A stretch of DNA of 64,000 bases from Tritrichomonas musculus (taxonomy: Eukaryota > Parabasalia > Tritrichomonadida > Tritrichomonadidae). The stretch's first letter is position 1. Each line of letters opens with the position of its first letter. Made by a program: the position numbers and the translations under genes. Where the stretch lies: positions 8,370,001-8,434,000 of the forward strand of contig JAPFFF010000003.1 in assembly GCA_039105265.1 (NCBI GenBank), in the 5' to 3' direction. The notes under the pieces are model-generated. The model saw only the letters and a program-made list of their open reading frames with translations. It was not told where the DNA came from and made no database searches. Shown piece after piece: positions 21,185 through 31,071 of this stretch.

Positions 21185-22501
21185 ATGGGATCTTTTGATG
21201 AACTTGTTGATCACATTACAAATGGCACTGTTTTTATTGATTCCTGTAAAGAATATTGGGAAGGGATATCCGCTCCTTTAATTATTACTACGATATCGAT
21301 GATATTTATGGTAATTGCTGGCTTTGATTATATATTTGGTAATAGAATTGGTCTTGGTCAAAAATATGCCGAAGGCTGGGGTGCCCTTCCATCTTTAGCC
21401 TTAGCGATGGTTGGAATCACATCATTTTCGCCTGTTTTTCGAATCATTCTTCAACCGCTTCTTTCGCCTGTTTTTAGAGCTCTTGGTTCTGATCCATCGA
21501 TGTTTGCAGGCACCATCTTAGCCTGCGATATGGGCGGCTATCCGCTTGCTGTTAAATTGTCCGGTGACAACCTTCCAGTCGGACTTTATTCAGGCTGCAT
21601 TTTGGCGTCGATGATGGGCGCGACGATTGTCTTCAACATTCCGGTTGGACTTTCATTGATACCGCCTGATCGTCTGATTTATTTTTCGTATGGAACATTG
21701 CTTGGATTAATCACAGTTCCTTTTGGTTGTATTGCTGGAGGTGCTTCAATGATGCTGACTCCTTATCATGTGTCATTTGTTTCCCTTTTAAAAAACTTGA
21801 TTCCTGTCATCATCATTTCATCCATTCTTTGTTTGCTTCTCTTTTTCTTCCCAGATGGTTCGATGCGAGGATTTCTTCGTTTTTCATCTTTTATTAAGTT
21901 TCTTTGCACTCTCGGTGCCATTCTGGCAGCGTTTCAGCAAAATGCAATCATTAAATTTCCTCTGTTAAACGCAATGGTTGTGCCCGAAAATGAGAACGAT
22001 GGTGTCAATGCGCTTTATTCCGCGTTGCTTGCAATTGGCCAAATTGCTATAATGTTGACTGGAACAATGCCAATGGTCTATTGTATTTACAAGTACCTTG
22101 GTAAGTATTTGGCCAAACTTGGAAGGTTTGCCGGCCTTGATGAAGTTGGATCCTCTGCGATCATTTCGTGCCTGTCGTCATCAATTTTGTCGTATGAAAT
22201 GTTCAAAGATATGGATCAGCAGTCAATGATTGTTAACGCTGCTTTCGCTGTGGGCGGTGCCTTTGTGTTGGGGGATCATCTGGCTTATATTGGGGCAATG
22301 CAGAACGACATGATTGTGCCGATGATCATTGGCAAAATGGCGCAAGGAATTTTGGCAATCATTCTCGCCGCTCTGACTTCAAAATTTTTAATCAAGAAAA
22401 TCAACAATGAGCAAACTCCAGACGCCAACCAGAACCTCAAAGCAACAACCAGTAACGCCATCAATGAAAGCTTACTTAACATAACAGATGACTATCAATG
22501 A
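21185..22501 (+). CDS. eutH: EutH-like ethanolamine transporter (bacterial type)
   Basis: A 438-residue polytopic membrane protein with about ten or eleven hydrophobic segments starting near residue 30. Its sequence follows the bacterial EutH family: Asp-Met-Gly-Gly-Tyr-Pro-Leu-Ala in the middle of an early helix (CDMGGYPLA), a GxxxASMMGATIVFNIPVGL stretch, AGGASMM, and a late GGAFVLGDHLAY helix. In bacteria EutH lets ethanolamine into cells for the Eut catabolic pathway. No other Eut gene is in the window. The gene is intronless, is richer in G+C than its flanks, and points toward a MurC-like gene 217 bases away. Bacterial origin by lateral transfer is inferred. The host may use it to take up host-derived or phospholipid-derived ethanolamine. 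Confidence 0.88.
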   Translation: MGSFDELVDHITNGTVFIDSCKEYWEGISAPLIITTISMIFMVIAGFDYIFGNRIGLGQKYAEGWGALPSLALAMVGITSFSPVFRIILQPLLSPVFRALGSDPSMFAGTILACDMGGYPLAVKLSGDNLPVGLYSGCILASMMGATIVFNIPVGLSLIPPDRLIYFSYGTLLGLITVPFGCIAGGASMMLTPYHVSFVSLLKNLIPVIIISSILCLLLFFFPDGSMRGFLRFSSFIKFLCTLGAILAAFQQNAIIKFPLLNAMVVPENENDGVNALYSALLAIGQIAIMLTGTMPMVYCIYKYLGKYLAKLGRFAGLDEVGSSAIISCLSSSILSYEMFKDMDQQSMIVNAAFAVGGAFVLGDHLAYIGAMQNDMIVPMIIGKMAQGILAIILAALTSKFLIKKINNEQTPDANQNLKATTSNAINESLLNITDDYQ

Positions 22502-22718
22502 AAGTAAAAAAAAAAAAAAAATACAAAAGAAAGATGATCATTTTCACTACTTGATTGAAACATTAACTCGATTTAAATATAAACTAGATTGAAGCATTTC
22601 TCGATTTAAAAAAAAATCATCATTTTTAAAACATAGCCATGAATAAAAAAAACTAATAAAAATTAATAAAACTGTTAAATCTTTTATTTAATAAAGCGTC
22701 TGTATTTGTTTTGCTTTT
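22502..22718. other. Convergent intergenic spacer
   Basis: AT-rich 217-base spacer between the two convergent bacterial-type genes, starting with a short A run. Both transcripts should end here. TAAA motifs, which can serve as trichomonad polyadenylation signals, are present on both strands. Confidence 0.5.
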
Positions 22719-24221
22719 TTATACGTTGTACTTCTTTCTGAGGACCTCTGTGATCTGTGGAGCAAGGTTGTCGATATCGCCAGCGCCGAGCGTGATGAGG
22801 ACCTGAATGTCCTTTGACTTTATGAGCTCCACCAAGTCTTCCTTCTTGCACATTTCCTTCTTCACGTCAGGTTCGATGTTGTCAAAAATGAGCTTTGAGG
22901 TCACGCCTTCGATTGGCAGCTCTCTAGCTGGGTAAATGTCGAGCAATATCAGCTCGTCGGCCAGTGACAACGACTCTGCGAACTCCTTGTAAAAGTCGTT
23001 TGTTCTCGAGTAAAGGTGAGGTTGAAAAGCAACCGTCAATTTTGAGAACAAACCGTCGTTATCGATGAACATTTCGCGGACAGATTTAATCGACTCGCGA
23101 ACTTCGACGGGGTGATGCCCGTAGTCGCTTAAATAGACAACCTTGTCCGTCACAATCTTGAAGTCAAAACGACGATCAACTCCCTTGAACGATAGAATTG
23201 AATGCCTTATTTCATCGTCGGTGACACCATTCAAATGTGCAATAGCAATGGCCGCAACAGCGTTTTCTACATTGATCGGAACTGGAACGCCAAGTTGAAT
23301 GTCGGTTATTTTACAATCGGGTCCAACCCAGTCAAAAATTATGCCTTTCGATATATGGATGATTGGCTTTTTGAGATCATTTTGATCGTCTTCGACTTTT
23401 TCTGAAGAAACTTTTTCAATAGGTATTTGTCTGATGTTTTCAGCGTGGAAATCGGAGTCTGCGTCGTTTAGTGAGTAATTGTATATTTTTACAGTATCGG
23501 GGCATCGTGGAGTCATCTTAAGACCTTTCTTCATGATTAAAACGCCTCCTTCAGGATCAACTAGCGAGGAATAATGCTCAAAACTTTCTGTATAGGAGGG
23601 AAGATCACCATATATATCAAGATGATCTGCATCTACAGCTGTGATAACAGTCATGTATGGTTTTAGCCAATGGAATGATCTGTCGAATTCATCGGCTTCT
23701 ATTACTGTAAAATGACTTGATGGATTAGCAATAAAGTTTGTCCCATTGTTTTTGGATATTCCACCTACAAAGGCATTGCATCCTAAATGTGATTCATCAA
23801 AAATATGGGCAATCATTGTTGACGTTGTGGTTTTCCCGTGAGTTCCAGCAACACAGAGACCTTTTGAATGTAAACTTTTTGTAATGGTTCCAAGAACTTG
23901 GGCTCTTTTTTGTATTTCAAAACCATTTTCTTTGAAATAAGTTAATTCTGTGTGGGTGCTTGGTATTGCTGGAGTGTATATAATTAAAATTCTGGATTTT
24001 TTGGCTGGGTCAAGAGATTTGAATGCCTCTGGAATTAAATCAACATTATCTTCATAGTGAATTTGAGCTCCTTCTTTGATTAAAGTAGCTGTTAAAGGTG
24101 TTGAAACTTTATCATAACCACCAACACTTTTGTTGTGTTTAAGAAAATATCTAACAAGAGCAGACATTCCAATACCACCTGCGCCAACAAAATAAACTGA
24201 ATCAATATTCGAAAGATCCAT
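22719..24221 (-). CDS. murC: UDP-N-acetylmuramate-L-alanine ligase-like protein (MurC type)
   Basis: A complete 500-residue Mur ligase. The N-terminal Rossmann domain begins VYFVGAGGIGMSALVRYF (residues 9-26). The ATP P-loop is GTHGKTTTS (126-134). The central domain has EADEFDRSFHWLKP (175-188) and DADHLDIYG (197-205), then GVDRRFD. The C-terminal domain has SDYGHHPVE, FQPHLYSRT, LDIYPARE and LITLGAGDID. In bacteria MurC adds L-alanine to UDP-MurNAc in peptidoglycan synthesis. The sequence style is that of Bacteroidetes MurC. Trichomonads have no peptidoglycan wall and no other mur gene is nearby, so the native substrate is open. All catalytic motifs look intact, arguing for a working enzyme. 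The C-terminal coding part is visibly richer in G+C than the N-terminal part. Confidence 0.95.
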   Translation of the reverse strand: MDLSNIDSVYFVGAGGIGMSALVRYFLKHNKSVGGYDKVSTPLTATLIKEGAQIHYEDNVDLIPEAFKSLDPAKKSRILIIYTPAIPSTHTELTYFKENGFEIQKRAQVLGTITKSLHSKGLCVAGTHGKTTTSTMIAHIFDESHLGCNAFVGGISKNNGTNFIANPSSHFTVIEADEFDRSFHWLKPYMTVITAVDADHLDIYGDLPSYTESFEHYSSLVDPEGGVLIMKKGLKMTPRCPDTVKIYNYSLNDADSDFHAENIRQIPIEKVSSEKVEDDQNDLKKPIIHISKGIIFDWVGPDCKITDIQLGVPVPINVENAVAAIAIAHLNGVTDDEIRHSILSFKGVDRRFDFKIVTDKVVYLSDYGHHPVEVRESIKSVREMFIDNDGLFSKLTVAFQPHLYSRTNDFYKEFAESLSLADELILLDIYPARELPIEGVTSKLIFDNIEPDVKKEMCKKEDLVELIKSKDIQVLITLGAGDIDNLAPQITEVLRKKYNV

Positions 24222-24717
24222 AATTATAAAAAATAATTTTTTTATTCAAAATATTTTGTAAATCAGCAAATAGAATATATTTAATTTTTTTGTAAAATCG
24301 AATCGGAAATCAAGCTAAATAAAAGGGGCAAATAAAGCAGAATTGAAATTTTTTTATAAAGAAAAAATTTTGAATTATTAAAAAAAAAAATAGATATTTT
24401 GATGTATAAAATCATTTTAATTTATATTTATTAAATATTATGTATTTCATACATTTCTATTATCATTTAAATAGATTTTATATTATTTAATAAATGTATT
24501 TATTAAGATATAATGGATAATAACTTAAAATAAAAAAGGAAAAAAAAAATATCAATATCTGCGTATTAAAAAAATAAAAATAGTAAATAATCTAATTTTT
24601 AATTTAAAATATATAAAAAAAGAGTTTAAAATACACAAAAAAGATAAAAAATTAAAAAATATATATGAATCTAAAAAAATATAATTAAATTATTTAAAAT
24701 AATTTCAATATTGGAAA
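24222..24717. other. AT-rich intergenic spacer
   Basis: Nearly 500 bases of extreme A+T content between the MurC-like gene start and the tRNA. No ORF or repeat family is visible; it should contain the MurC-like gene promoter. Confidence 0.5.
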
Positions 24718-24789
24718 GGGTGATTAGCTCAGTGGTAGAGCGCTACTTTAGCATAGTAGAGGCCAGGGGTTCAACTCCCCTATCATCCA
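24718..24789 (+). tRNA. tRNA-Ala (anticodon AGC)
   Basis: A 72-base cloverleaf: acceptor GGGTGAT with ATCATCC (one G-T pair), D stem GCTC/GAGC with loop AGTGGTA, anticodon stem CTACT/AGTAG with loop TTAGCAT (anticodon AGC), five-base variable loop, and T stem AGGGG/CCCCT with loop TTCAACT. The discriminator is A, CCA is not encoded and there is no intron. The A and B box promoters for RNA polymerase III are in the expected places. Confidence 0.97.
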
Positions 24790-24798
24790 TTTTTTTTT
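24790..24798 (+). terminator. Pol III terminator of tRNA-Ala
   Basis: A run of nine T starts directly after the discriminator base, as expected for RNA polymerase III termination. Confidence 0.9.
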
Positions 24799-26436
24799 AT
24801 TCTTTCATTCTTTATAAATAAAAGTTTATAAAGGTATTTGAATTTGATGGCATTCTCTCAATCAAATTGAAAAAGTGAACAAATAAATCATTTTAAATCA
24901 GATATATTTCATTATCTTTTATTACAATCAGGACAAAAATTTGATATATTATTTGTTACACGTTTAAGAATAATAATATTAAGTTTCATTAATGAATTGT
25001 AGAAATTTGGAAAAAAGAAAAATTGAGAGCTTTTCAAAAAAATTAAAATATCTTTATATAATGAAATGAATATCAAAAATTATTATAATTAAGAATAATA
25101 ATTGATTTTATTTTCATATTCAACCAAATATATATAAATATTTAAAAATACATTATTGTCGAAACTTTTTCAATTCACAAAATTAGTGGAGGGAAAAAAA
25201 AACTAGAGTTTTTCAGAATTATCGGTTAGTTTTCAAATTTGAATGCTTCATTCAATTTCCTTTCAATTTTTTGAGGCAAACATGCAAGGTAGTCGTTTCT
25301 CGTGCACTAAAAGATTTCAAAGTTTCTTATTTCCAAAAAAATATTCTTATGGTCGTATATCATATGAATTTAGGATTCTTTATTCTTCAATTTCTTTTTG
25401 GAAGAAAATTAGTTAATATTATTTTAGAATAATTTCTCCATATTTTTACTTTAGTAATCTGATGATTTGCTTCTAGTGTTGAAAGAAAATGAACAAATAG
25501 TGCCTAATTTACTTTTTATTAAATTTTTGAAAAAGATACTGAATCTTTAATGCAAAAAATGTATTAAAATCTCCTTAATTTTTATATATGATTCATATAA
25601 AAATATTTAATTACAGAAATATATACATAAATTAAATAAATGTATTTAATATAATTATAATGTTCATTATCGATCAGCATATTTCATTAACATCAGTTTA
25701 TTTTTGAAATTATTTGAACATGCACTAAATATACAGTTTATTTTATTACAGAAAAGCTGATATTATACATTTTTTTTTTAATGGAAATAAAAATCTTTTT
25801 ATATTTTGAATAGTTTATATTTATATTTTTCTGCGCAAAAAGCGGTTGGAAAAACTTTAAAAAAAACTGATAAATTGAATCAAAACAACGTTATTTTTGT
25901 CCGGCCAATTTAAAAAACGAAAAACAAAACTTTTTAAATTCAAATTTTGGCATTTGAATCTACAAATATACTATTTTTTATAAATTATTTTAAATTAAAA
26001 TATTGATTTTTAATGTAGAGATATTATTTAAATATAAATAAATAAAAAATAAATAAGAATATTATAAATTCATTGAGATTTGTGAAGATATATGATTATA
26101 ATTTTTTACTTTGTTATTTTTTTATCTTCATATTTAACATAGAAACCATATAAAAATCTGCTTGATAACCTTTTATTTTTATTTAATTATAAAATATAAT
26201 TAAAAACAACCATTTTTTTTGTCAATCTTCATATTAAATTTGACATTGGCAAAATGCATAATATATTCATATAATCATATTATTATCATAATTAACAATA
26301 CTATATCATAATTTATCAATGTTTCTATGAAATATTTATACTCTTTTACGGCAGAAATAAATTGAATCGAGTATTCAATTATATGATGAATTGTGATATA
26401 AAAACATAAACTCAAAATCTAAAATTTCGTAAGGTA
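24799..26436. other. Gene-free AT-rich region
   Basis: About 1.6 kb with no supported gene, RNA or repeat family. Short homopolymers and low-complexity AT stretches dominate. The right end holds the promoter of the following ankyrin gene. Confidence 0.5.
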
Positions 26437-27648
26437 ATGGAAATCAGCCTACTGAAATCGATATTTTATAATGATGTTGAAGCAGTTGAGAAGTACCTTT
26501 CTTCTCATGAAGATATTTCTCATGAAGCTATATTTTCATTAAATTTTGATAAACCAGATGAAATACAATTAGTTATACCAAAAGATAATCTACGTTTAAT
26601 TCATATTGCTGCAGCAGGAGATGCAATGGAAGTTTTTCTTTTGCTTGAAAAATATGGCTTTTCAATAAATGATGTAACTGCGGCAAATTATTTACCAATC
26701 CACTACGCTTGTAATTGTAGTTCATATGAAATTGCGTCATATATTTTTAGCATCAATCCAGATATGGCTAAAATAGAACAACAAGGCGTCGAATTTCATT
26801 TACTATATTTAACTGCTACTGGTGGTGACCCAGGAATAATGGAACTATTATTCAAAAATGGAGTTAATCCGAAATCATCAGCAAATTATCGAAATGATCC
26901 AATTGGCAAAGCAGTTCAATCAAAAAATATGGAATGTGTAAAAGTTCTATTATCGCACGGTGAAAGACCACCTCAAAACGATAACTATACACTTCCTATG
27001 TCTGCTGCAATTAATATACAACCCAAAGCTGTTGAATATCTCCTTGATGTTGATCCAAATCCAATTAATTATTGCTCGCCAGTTAAGCACCAGTCACTTC
27101 TTGGGCTCTGTTGCTTTTATGGAGTGAATTTTAAGCAAACAATTTTGAATATATTGAGAAGGGCAGATAATGTTGAACCAAATATACCTGATGTTGATGG
27201 CCCGGTTCATTGGATTTGTACAATTGTTGATATTGATATTGCTAAAGAATTTCTAAAGCATGATATTAATGTGAATAGATTAGATCAAGATGGAAAAACA
27301 GGTTTTCATTATTTATTTGATAAGCCAGATAAAGAAGCAACAATTCTTGAATTAATGGGACTTTTAATCGATGCAGGATTTGATGTTAATATTAGGAGGG
27401 AGCCTCGCCCAAATATGCCTTCTCCTCCTTCCGTTTTAGAGCATTTCTGCAGTTCAATTAAAAAATCTTATCCAATAATATCATTTTTAATAGACAACGG
27501 AGCGGATATATATGCCTTAGATAAAAATGGCAATAGATTGTGCGATACTATTATGAGCAGGAGAGATGCAAAACTTAAAAAACTGTTTCAAAAATCAAAA
27601 CTTTATATTCCAGATAAAGAAGTTAAAAGAAAAAGCTCCAAATCTTAA
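26437..27648 (+). CDS. Ankyrin-repeat protein
   Basis: A 403-residue protein made of about eight to ten ankyrin repeats. Recognisable units include DNLRLIHIAAAGDAMEVFLLL (about residues 50-70), NYLPIHYACNCSSYEIASYI, GFHYLFDKPDKEATILELMGLLIDAG and FLIDNGADIYALDKNGN near the end. It ends in a short basic tail (KEVKRKSSKS). There is no signal peptide or membrane segment, so it is probably cytosolic or nuclear. Unlike the ankyrin gene at 18.9 kb it is uninterrupted. Trichomonads have very large families of such genes; the binding partner cannot be inferred. Confidence 0.9.
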   Translation: MEISLLKSIFYNDVEAVEKYLSSHEDISHEAIFSLNFDKPDEIQLVIPKDNLRLIHIAAAGDAMEVFLLLEKYGFSINDVTAANYLPIHYACNCSSYEIASYIFSINPDMAKIEQQGVEFHLLYLTATGGDPGIMELLFKNGVNPKSSANYRNDPIGKAVQSKNMECVKVLLSHGERPPQNDNYTLPMSAAINIQPKAVEYLLDVDPNPINYCSPVKHQSLLGLCCFYGVNFKQTILNILRRADNVEPNIPDVDGPVHWICTIVDIDIAKEFLKHDINVNRLDQDGKTGFHYLFDKPDKEATILELMGLLIDAGFDVNIRREPRPNMPSPPSVLEHFCSSIKKSYPIISFLIDNGADIYALDKNGNRLCDTIMSRRDAKLKKLFQKSKLYIPDKEVKRKSSKS

Positions 27649-27737
27649 ATTGTCTTCTGGAAAATTATCTTGTTTAAATCATTCTTTCTATAACCATGAT
27701 TTTTTTTTTTTTCATACTCGAAATTTAACATTTTGAT

Positions 27738-27774
<37 letters not shown>

Positions 27775-28530
27775 TATATTCTCTTAAATTTTTACGACTT
27801 GCTTTTATATTATTGACCTGGCGATTTTTCTCTGTTTTAATAAAAAAGAATATCTAGCTATTTTCTTATTGACAAAGCAGTGAATTCAATATTGATAATA
27901 AGATTTCTGTAAAGATTAAATATAAAAGATCTAGTAATTCCATAGACTTGCTCTTTCTATACTGCAATAATAAATGCTTTTAAAGAGCCTAATAAGGTAA
28001 AGTATTCAATTTAAAATCTTTCAAAAAGTGAATGAAAGAATGAGCGTTTTATAACTAATATCATGATTAAAAAAAATCTTGATTGGAGCAATGTTGATAA
28101 AAAACAATAAGTTATAATATTTCGTGTTTGCTTGCTCTTAAATATTTCCATGAATGAAGATATGATAAGGAATATTCATTAGATCAATAGGCACAAGTTG
28201 GAAAAAAAGGCTGATCAAGTAGTTTTATTTTAAAATCTTATTATGAATTAATATTCTTTGAAAAAAAATTAATATATATAAACTTATCAATTTTTTTTTT
28301 CTTTTTCAAAAAATTAATATATATTTTTTTTTATATTGAACGTCAATTTAATCCATATATTTAGGGAATATATTTATTTCCTTATATTTTATATTATATA
28401 ATAATATTTCAAGTCATCCTGCATTTTTCATACCTAACTATGCTCTGCTTTTAAATTTAAATACTTGATTTTGCCGTTTATTTATTTTTCAATACATAAT
28501 CAATCATACTATTTAAAAAAGTTAATTCAT
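27649..28530. other. AT-rich intergenic region with long T tract
   Basis: About 880 bases without a supported gene. It includes a run of 35 T at 27739-27773, about 90 bases after the ankyrin stop. Confidence 0.5.
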
Positions 28531-29286
28531 ATGAATGTTACAGATTTATCTGTTACTTATAACAACGGATATCTTAATGTCAACGCCAGTTTCCCTTCTA
28601 GTTTTGCCATAAGTCTTATGGTTGTATGCTTTTTAAGTCCTCTATCTTCAAATAATACTGATGCTGAACTTGGAAATATCGAAACATTTCTTTGCAATGA
28701 TTCTTATTACCCACAAAATTCAATCTGGTCACGTTATTCTAGCATTCAAGATTTTAATTATGTACAGAATACGACAAACTGCGTTAGAAGTTCTTATAAA
28801 ACTCAAATGAATTTTCGTTTCGATAATGATATCGGAAGCCCATGGGTTGCATTTCTCAACAGTTCTGGGGTTGTTCGTGGTCCAAAAAGTGGAGTTATTG
28901 CAAATTATACTGAAAAAAAGTACTCTTTCCAATTCGTTAATCAACTTATTCAAAACGTTAAAGCAGATTGGGACAAAAGAAATATTAGTTCTGGAACAAT
29001 ACATGCGATGCTTCCTGATCTTCTTTTACACAAAACACAATGTATTGATGAAGAAATTGTTATTGAAGAAAATCATACCATTTATGAAAACTTAGGTCCT
29101 GATCCAAGAAATCCTTTAGATGCTACACGAAACAGAGGGATTTATCCAAAATGCTCAAGCAATAATTGCTTTGGTAACCAATTTACATCAAAATTCAACG
29201 GCCAAGTTTACAGAATCCATGATAATATTTTTAGAGCTCATTTGATGATCCAATTAGCAGAGAGTGTTATGAATCATCGATGTTAA
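28531..29286 (+). CDS. Asn-sequon-rich protein of unknown function
   Basis: The frame is open upstream, but the first ATG is at 28531 and gives 251 residues (MNVTDLSVTYNNGYLNVNAS). I recognise no family. It has about nine N-X-S/T sequons spread along its length, six or more Cys (for example IYPKCSSNNCFGN) and a hydrophobic stretch at about residues 24-40 (SFAISLMVVCFL) that could be a late signal anchor. These traits together suggest a secreted or surface glycoprotein, but no clean N-terminal signal peptide is visible. Codon use looks like that of neighbouring genes, so it is probably expressed. Confidence 0.65.
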   Translation: MNVTDLSVTYNNGYLNVNASFPSSFAISLMVVCFLSPLSSNNTDAELGNIETFLCNDSYYPQNSIWSRYSSIQDFNYVQNTTNCVRSSYKTQMNFRFDNDIGSPWVAFLNSSGVVRGPKSGVIANYTEKKYSFQFVNQLIQNVKADWDKRNISSGTIHAMLPDLLLHKTQCIDEEIVIEENHTIYENLGPDPRNPLDATRNRGIYPKCSSNNCFGNQFTSKFNGQVYRIHDNIFRAHLMIQLAESVMNHRC

Positions 29287-29799
29287 TAGATACAATATAT
29301 CTTTTTTTTAATCATGTAATAAATTATAATTTATCATGTATTTTATTTTAGATAGTATTTTTTTTATTTTAACATATTTATGCTTGCATTTATCCAATTT
29401 ATTTATAATTCCAAAAGAATCAATCTTGTATTTAAAATCCTTTTTGCATCAATAGATCAATTCAATTGAGCTTAGAAACAGTACATGAGCACAATTCTTT
29501 ACTAATCAACAATATCAAAGGTTTACTTATCCAGGCCTATTATTTATTTGGGATTTAAAATCAATTATTTATAAGATTTCTGCTTGTTTACAACCATTTT
29601 TCATATTAATAAATAAGATTATCCAAAAAAAAAAAGAAGAGAATAAATAAAAATTGAAGTATATTTTCATCCGTGATTTTTATTGAGATTAAAATCAAAA
29701 TTTCTTATATATTTAAATATATATCATATATTATTTTTTCAAAACTAAACAAAAAATAGCAAGTGTATCAAGAAGTTTGAAATCAATTGAGAAACCAAT
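29287..29799. other. AT-rich convergent spacer
   Basis: About 510 bases between a plus-strand stop and the SRP14 stop. No gene, tRNA or organised repeat is visible. Confidence 0.5.
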
Positions 29800-30150
29800 T
29801 TACTGGTTTGTAGGACGGCCAGCTGGCTTTGTATCTTTCGGGAAATTGTTTAAATTTTGCTTAAATATTCGATCAAGAGCAATTTGAAATGAAACAATAT
29901 CACGATTTGAAACCAAAGAAGAGATTTTCTTTTTATTTCCATCAGATGCACGAATTAAGAGCATCGGAGTTCCAGGCTGTGGATCATTTGGGTTTTTTGA
30001 AGTTGGTATTTGCTTCATTGGAGGCTTTCCACTCTTTTTGACAGAATAAACACCTGTAAAGTGCTTAAAAGTGACAAATACTGATCCATTCTGCTTTTTA
30101 TACATTGCTTCTAATTGAATAATGAAATCTTTTGGACTTAACTTAACCAT
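29800..30150 (-). CDS. SRP14: Signal recognition particle 14 kDa subunit
   Basis: A 116-residue protein beginning MVKLSPKDFIIQLEAMY, like SRP14 of other eukaryotes. The core signature LLIRASDGNKKKISSLVS (about residues 64-81) matches the conserved LLRATDGKKKISTVVS of the family. SRP14 pairs with SRP9 on the Alu domain of SRP RNA and slows translation while the ribosome docks at the ER. The length is typical and the C-terminal tail is basic and short. SRP9 is not in the window. Trichomonad SRP14 is expected, because SRP is near universal, so nothing here is unusual. Confidence 0.92.
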   Translation of the reverse strand: MVKLSPKDFIIQLEAMYKKQNGSVFVTFKHFTGVYSVKKSGKPPMKQIPTSKNPNDPQPGTPMLLIRASDGNKKKISSLVSNRDIVSFQIALDRIFKQNLNNFPKDTKPAGRPTNQ

Positions 30151-30250
30151 CTTTTCCTAATTTGGCTTAATAAGAATAACTTTTTAAAAAGTTTATAAAT
30201 CTCTTTTTGAAATTATATCTAAGAATATCTAAGAATAAATATATATTACG

Positions 30251-30305
30251 AATAAAAATATAATAAAAATATAATAAAAATATAATAAAAATATAATAAA
30301 AATAT
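30251..30305. repeat. Five perfect 11-bp tandem repeats
   Basis: The unit AATAAAAATAT is repeated five times without a mismatch. It is a minisatellite-like AT repeat 100 bases upstream of SRP14 and probably varies in length between strains. Confidence 0.9.
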
Positions 30306-31058
30306 GTATAAATAAACTGTTTATTATTTGTTTGTTGATAATGTTTTTGTTTTAGTACATGGAAGCTTTTTTACGGGAATCAAGTTAATCACTTATAAAT
30401 CTTTCAATCTCCACCCATCCAATACTGAAAAGGATAGTAAATTCCAAAGCGTAAACCAAATAGCGACCATAGTTGTCCTCATTAGAATATTTCAAAATCA
30501 AAATCATGATAAAAAAAAAAAAAGTCACTAATTCGACTGTGTCTTTTATTGCTTTTGGTGCCAAATTAAAGATTCAAAAATTATAATTATTGACAAACAA
30601 TCTTGCAATTAGAAGTTACACTTGGATTTTTGTCCATACACCATTATACTTCTTTTAGAATTTAAATTCTAAAAAAACAATTAAGTATTACGATATAACA
30701 GATATAATAGCTACAAAGTGAATTTAAAAAAATATCGAATATCATATTATTGAATTATTTAAAAAAGCTATATGAGAGCTTAAAAATAAAGGGTGAAAAA
30801 AAGAAATATATTATCTCTCATATCATCAAAATATCAAAAAAAATTTAGCGAAAATTTTATAAATTCAGATATATCATTTTTGTAAGAATTTGAATAATTA
30901 GAAATTCTATATGTTTATAGAATTGAGATGATATCTTATTGAAAAAGAATAATATTTTCTATTTGTTTATTTTTTTTTTTCTGAGAAATATTTAAACATT
31001 TCAATGCAAACCTCAAATGCTACCGATAGACAAATTCATAGATATCCAAATGATTGAT

Positions 31059-31064
31059 TCATTT
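31059..31064 (+). promoter_or_regulatory. Candidate initiator element
   Basis: TCATTT fits the trichomonad initiator TCA(T/C)T(A/T), with the transcription start A 11 bases before the ATG. The close distance is typical of trichomonad genes. One match in AT-rich DNA is weak evidence. Confidence 0.4.
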
Positions 31065-31071
31065 TTATTTT

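Larger units (their letters stand above)
30151..31071. other. Divergent intergenic region with 11-bp tandem repeat
   Basis: About 920 bases between the SRP14 start and the start of the Arg/Glu-rich gene. A perfect 11-base tandem repeat lies at 30251-30305. An open frame at 30328-30531 has no ATG and no recognisable content. Confidence 0.5.

Noticed and set aside
22719-24221. Bacterial contamination as the source of the MurC-like gene
   Set aside because: It sits between eukaryotic genes and a nuclear tRNA in AT-rich DNA with the same intergenic style. Read-level data would be decisive.
30328-30531. A 67-codon plus-strand frame
   Set aside because: It lacks an ATG start, has no recognisable content, and lies in promoter-like AT-rich DNA.
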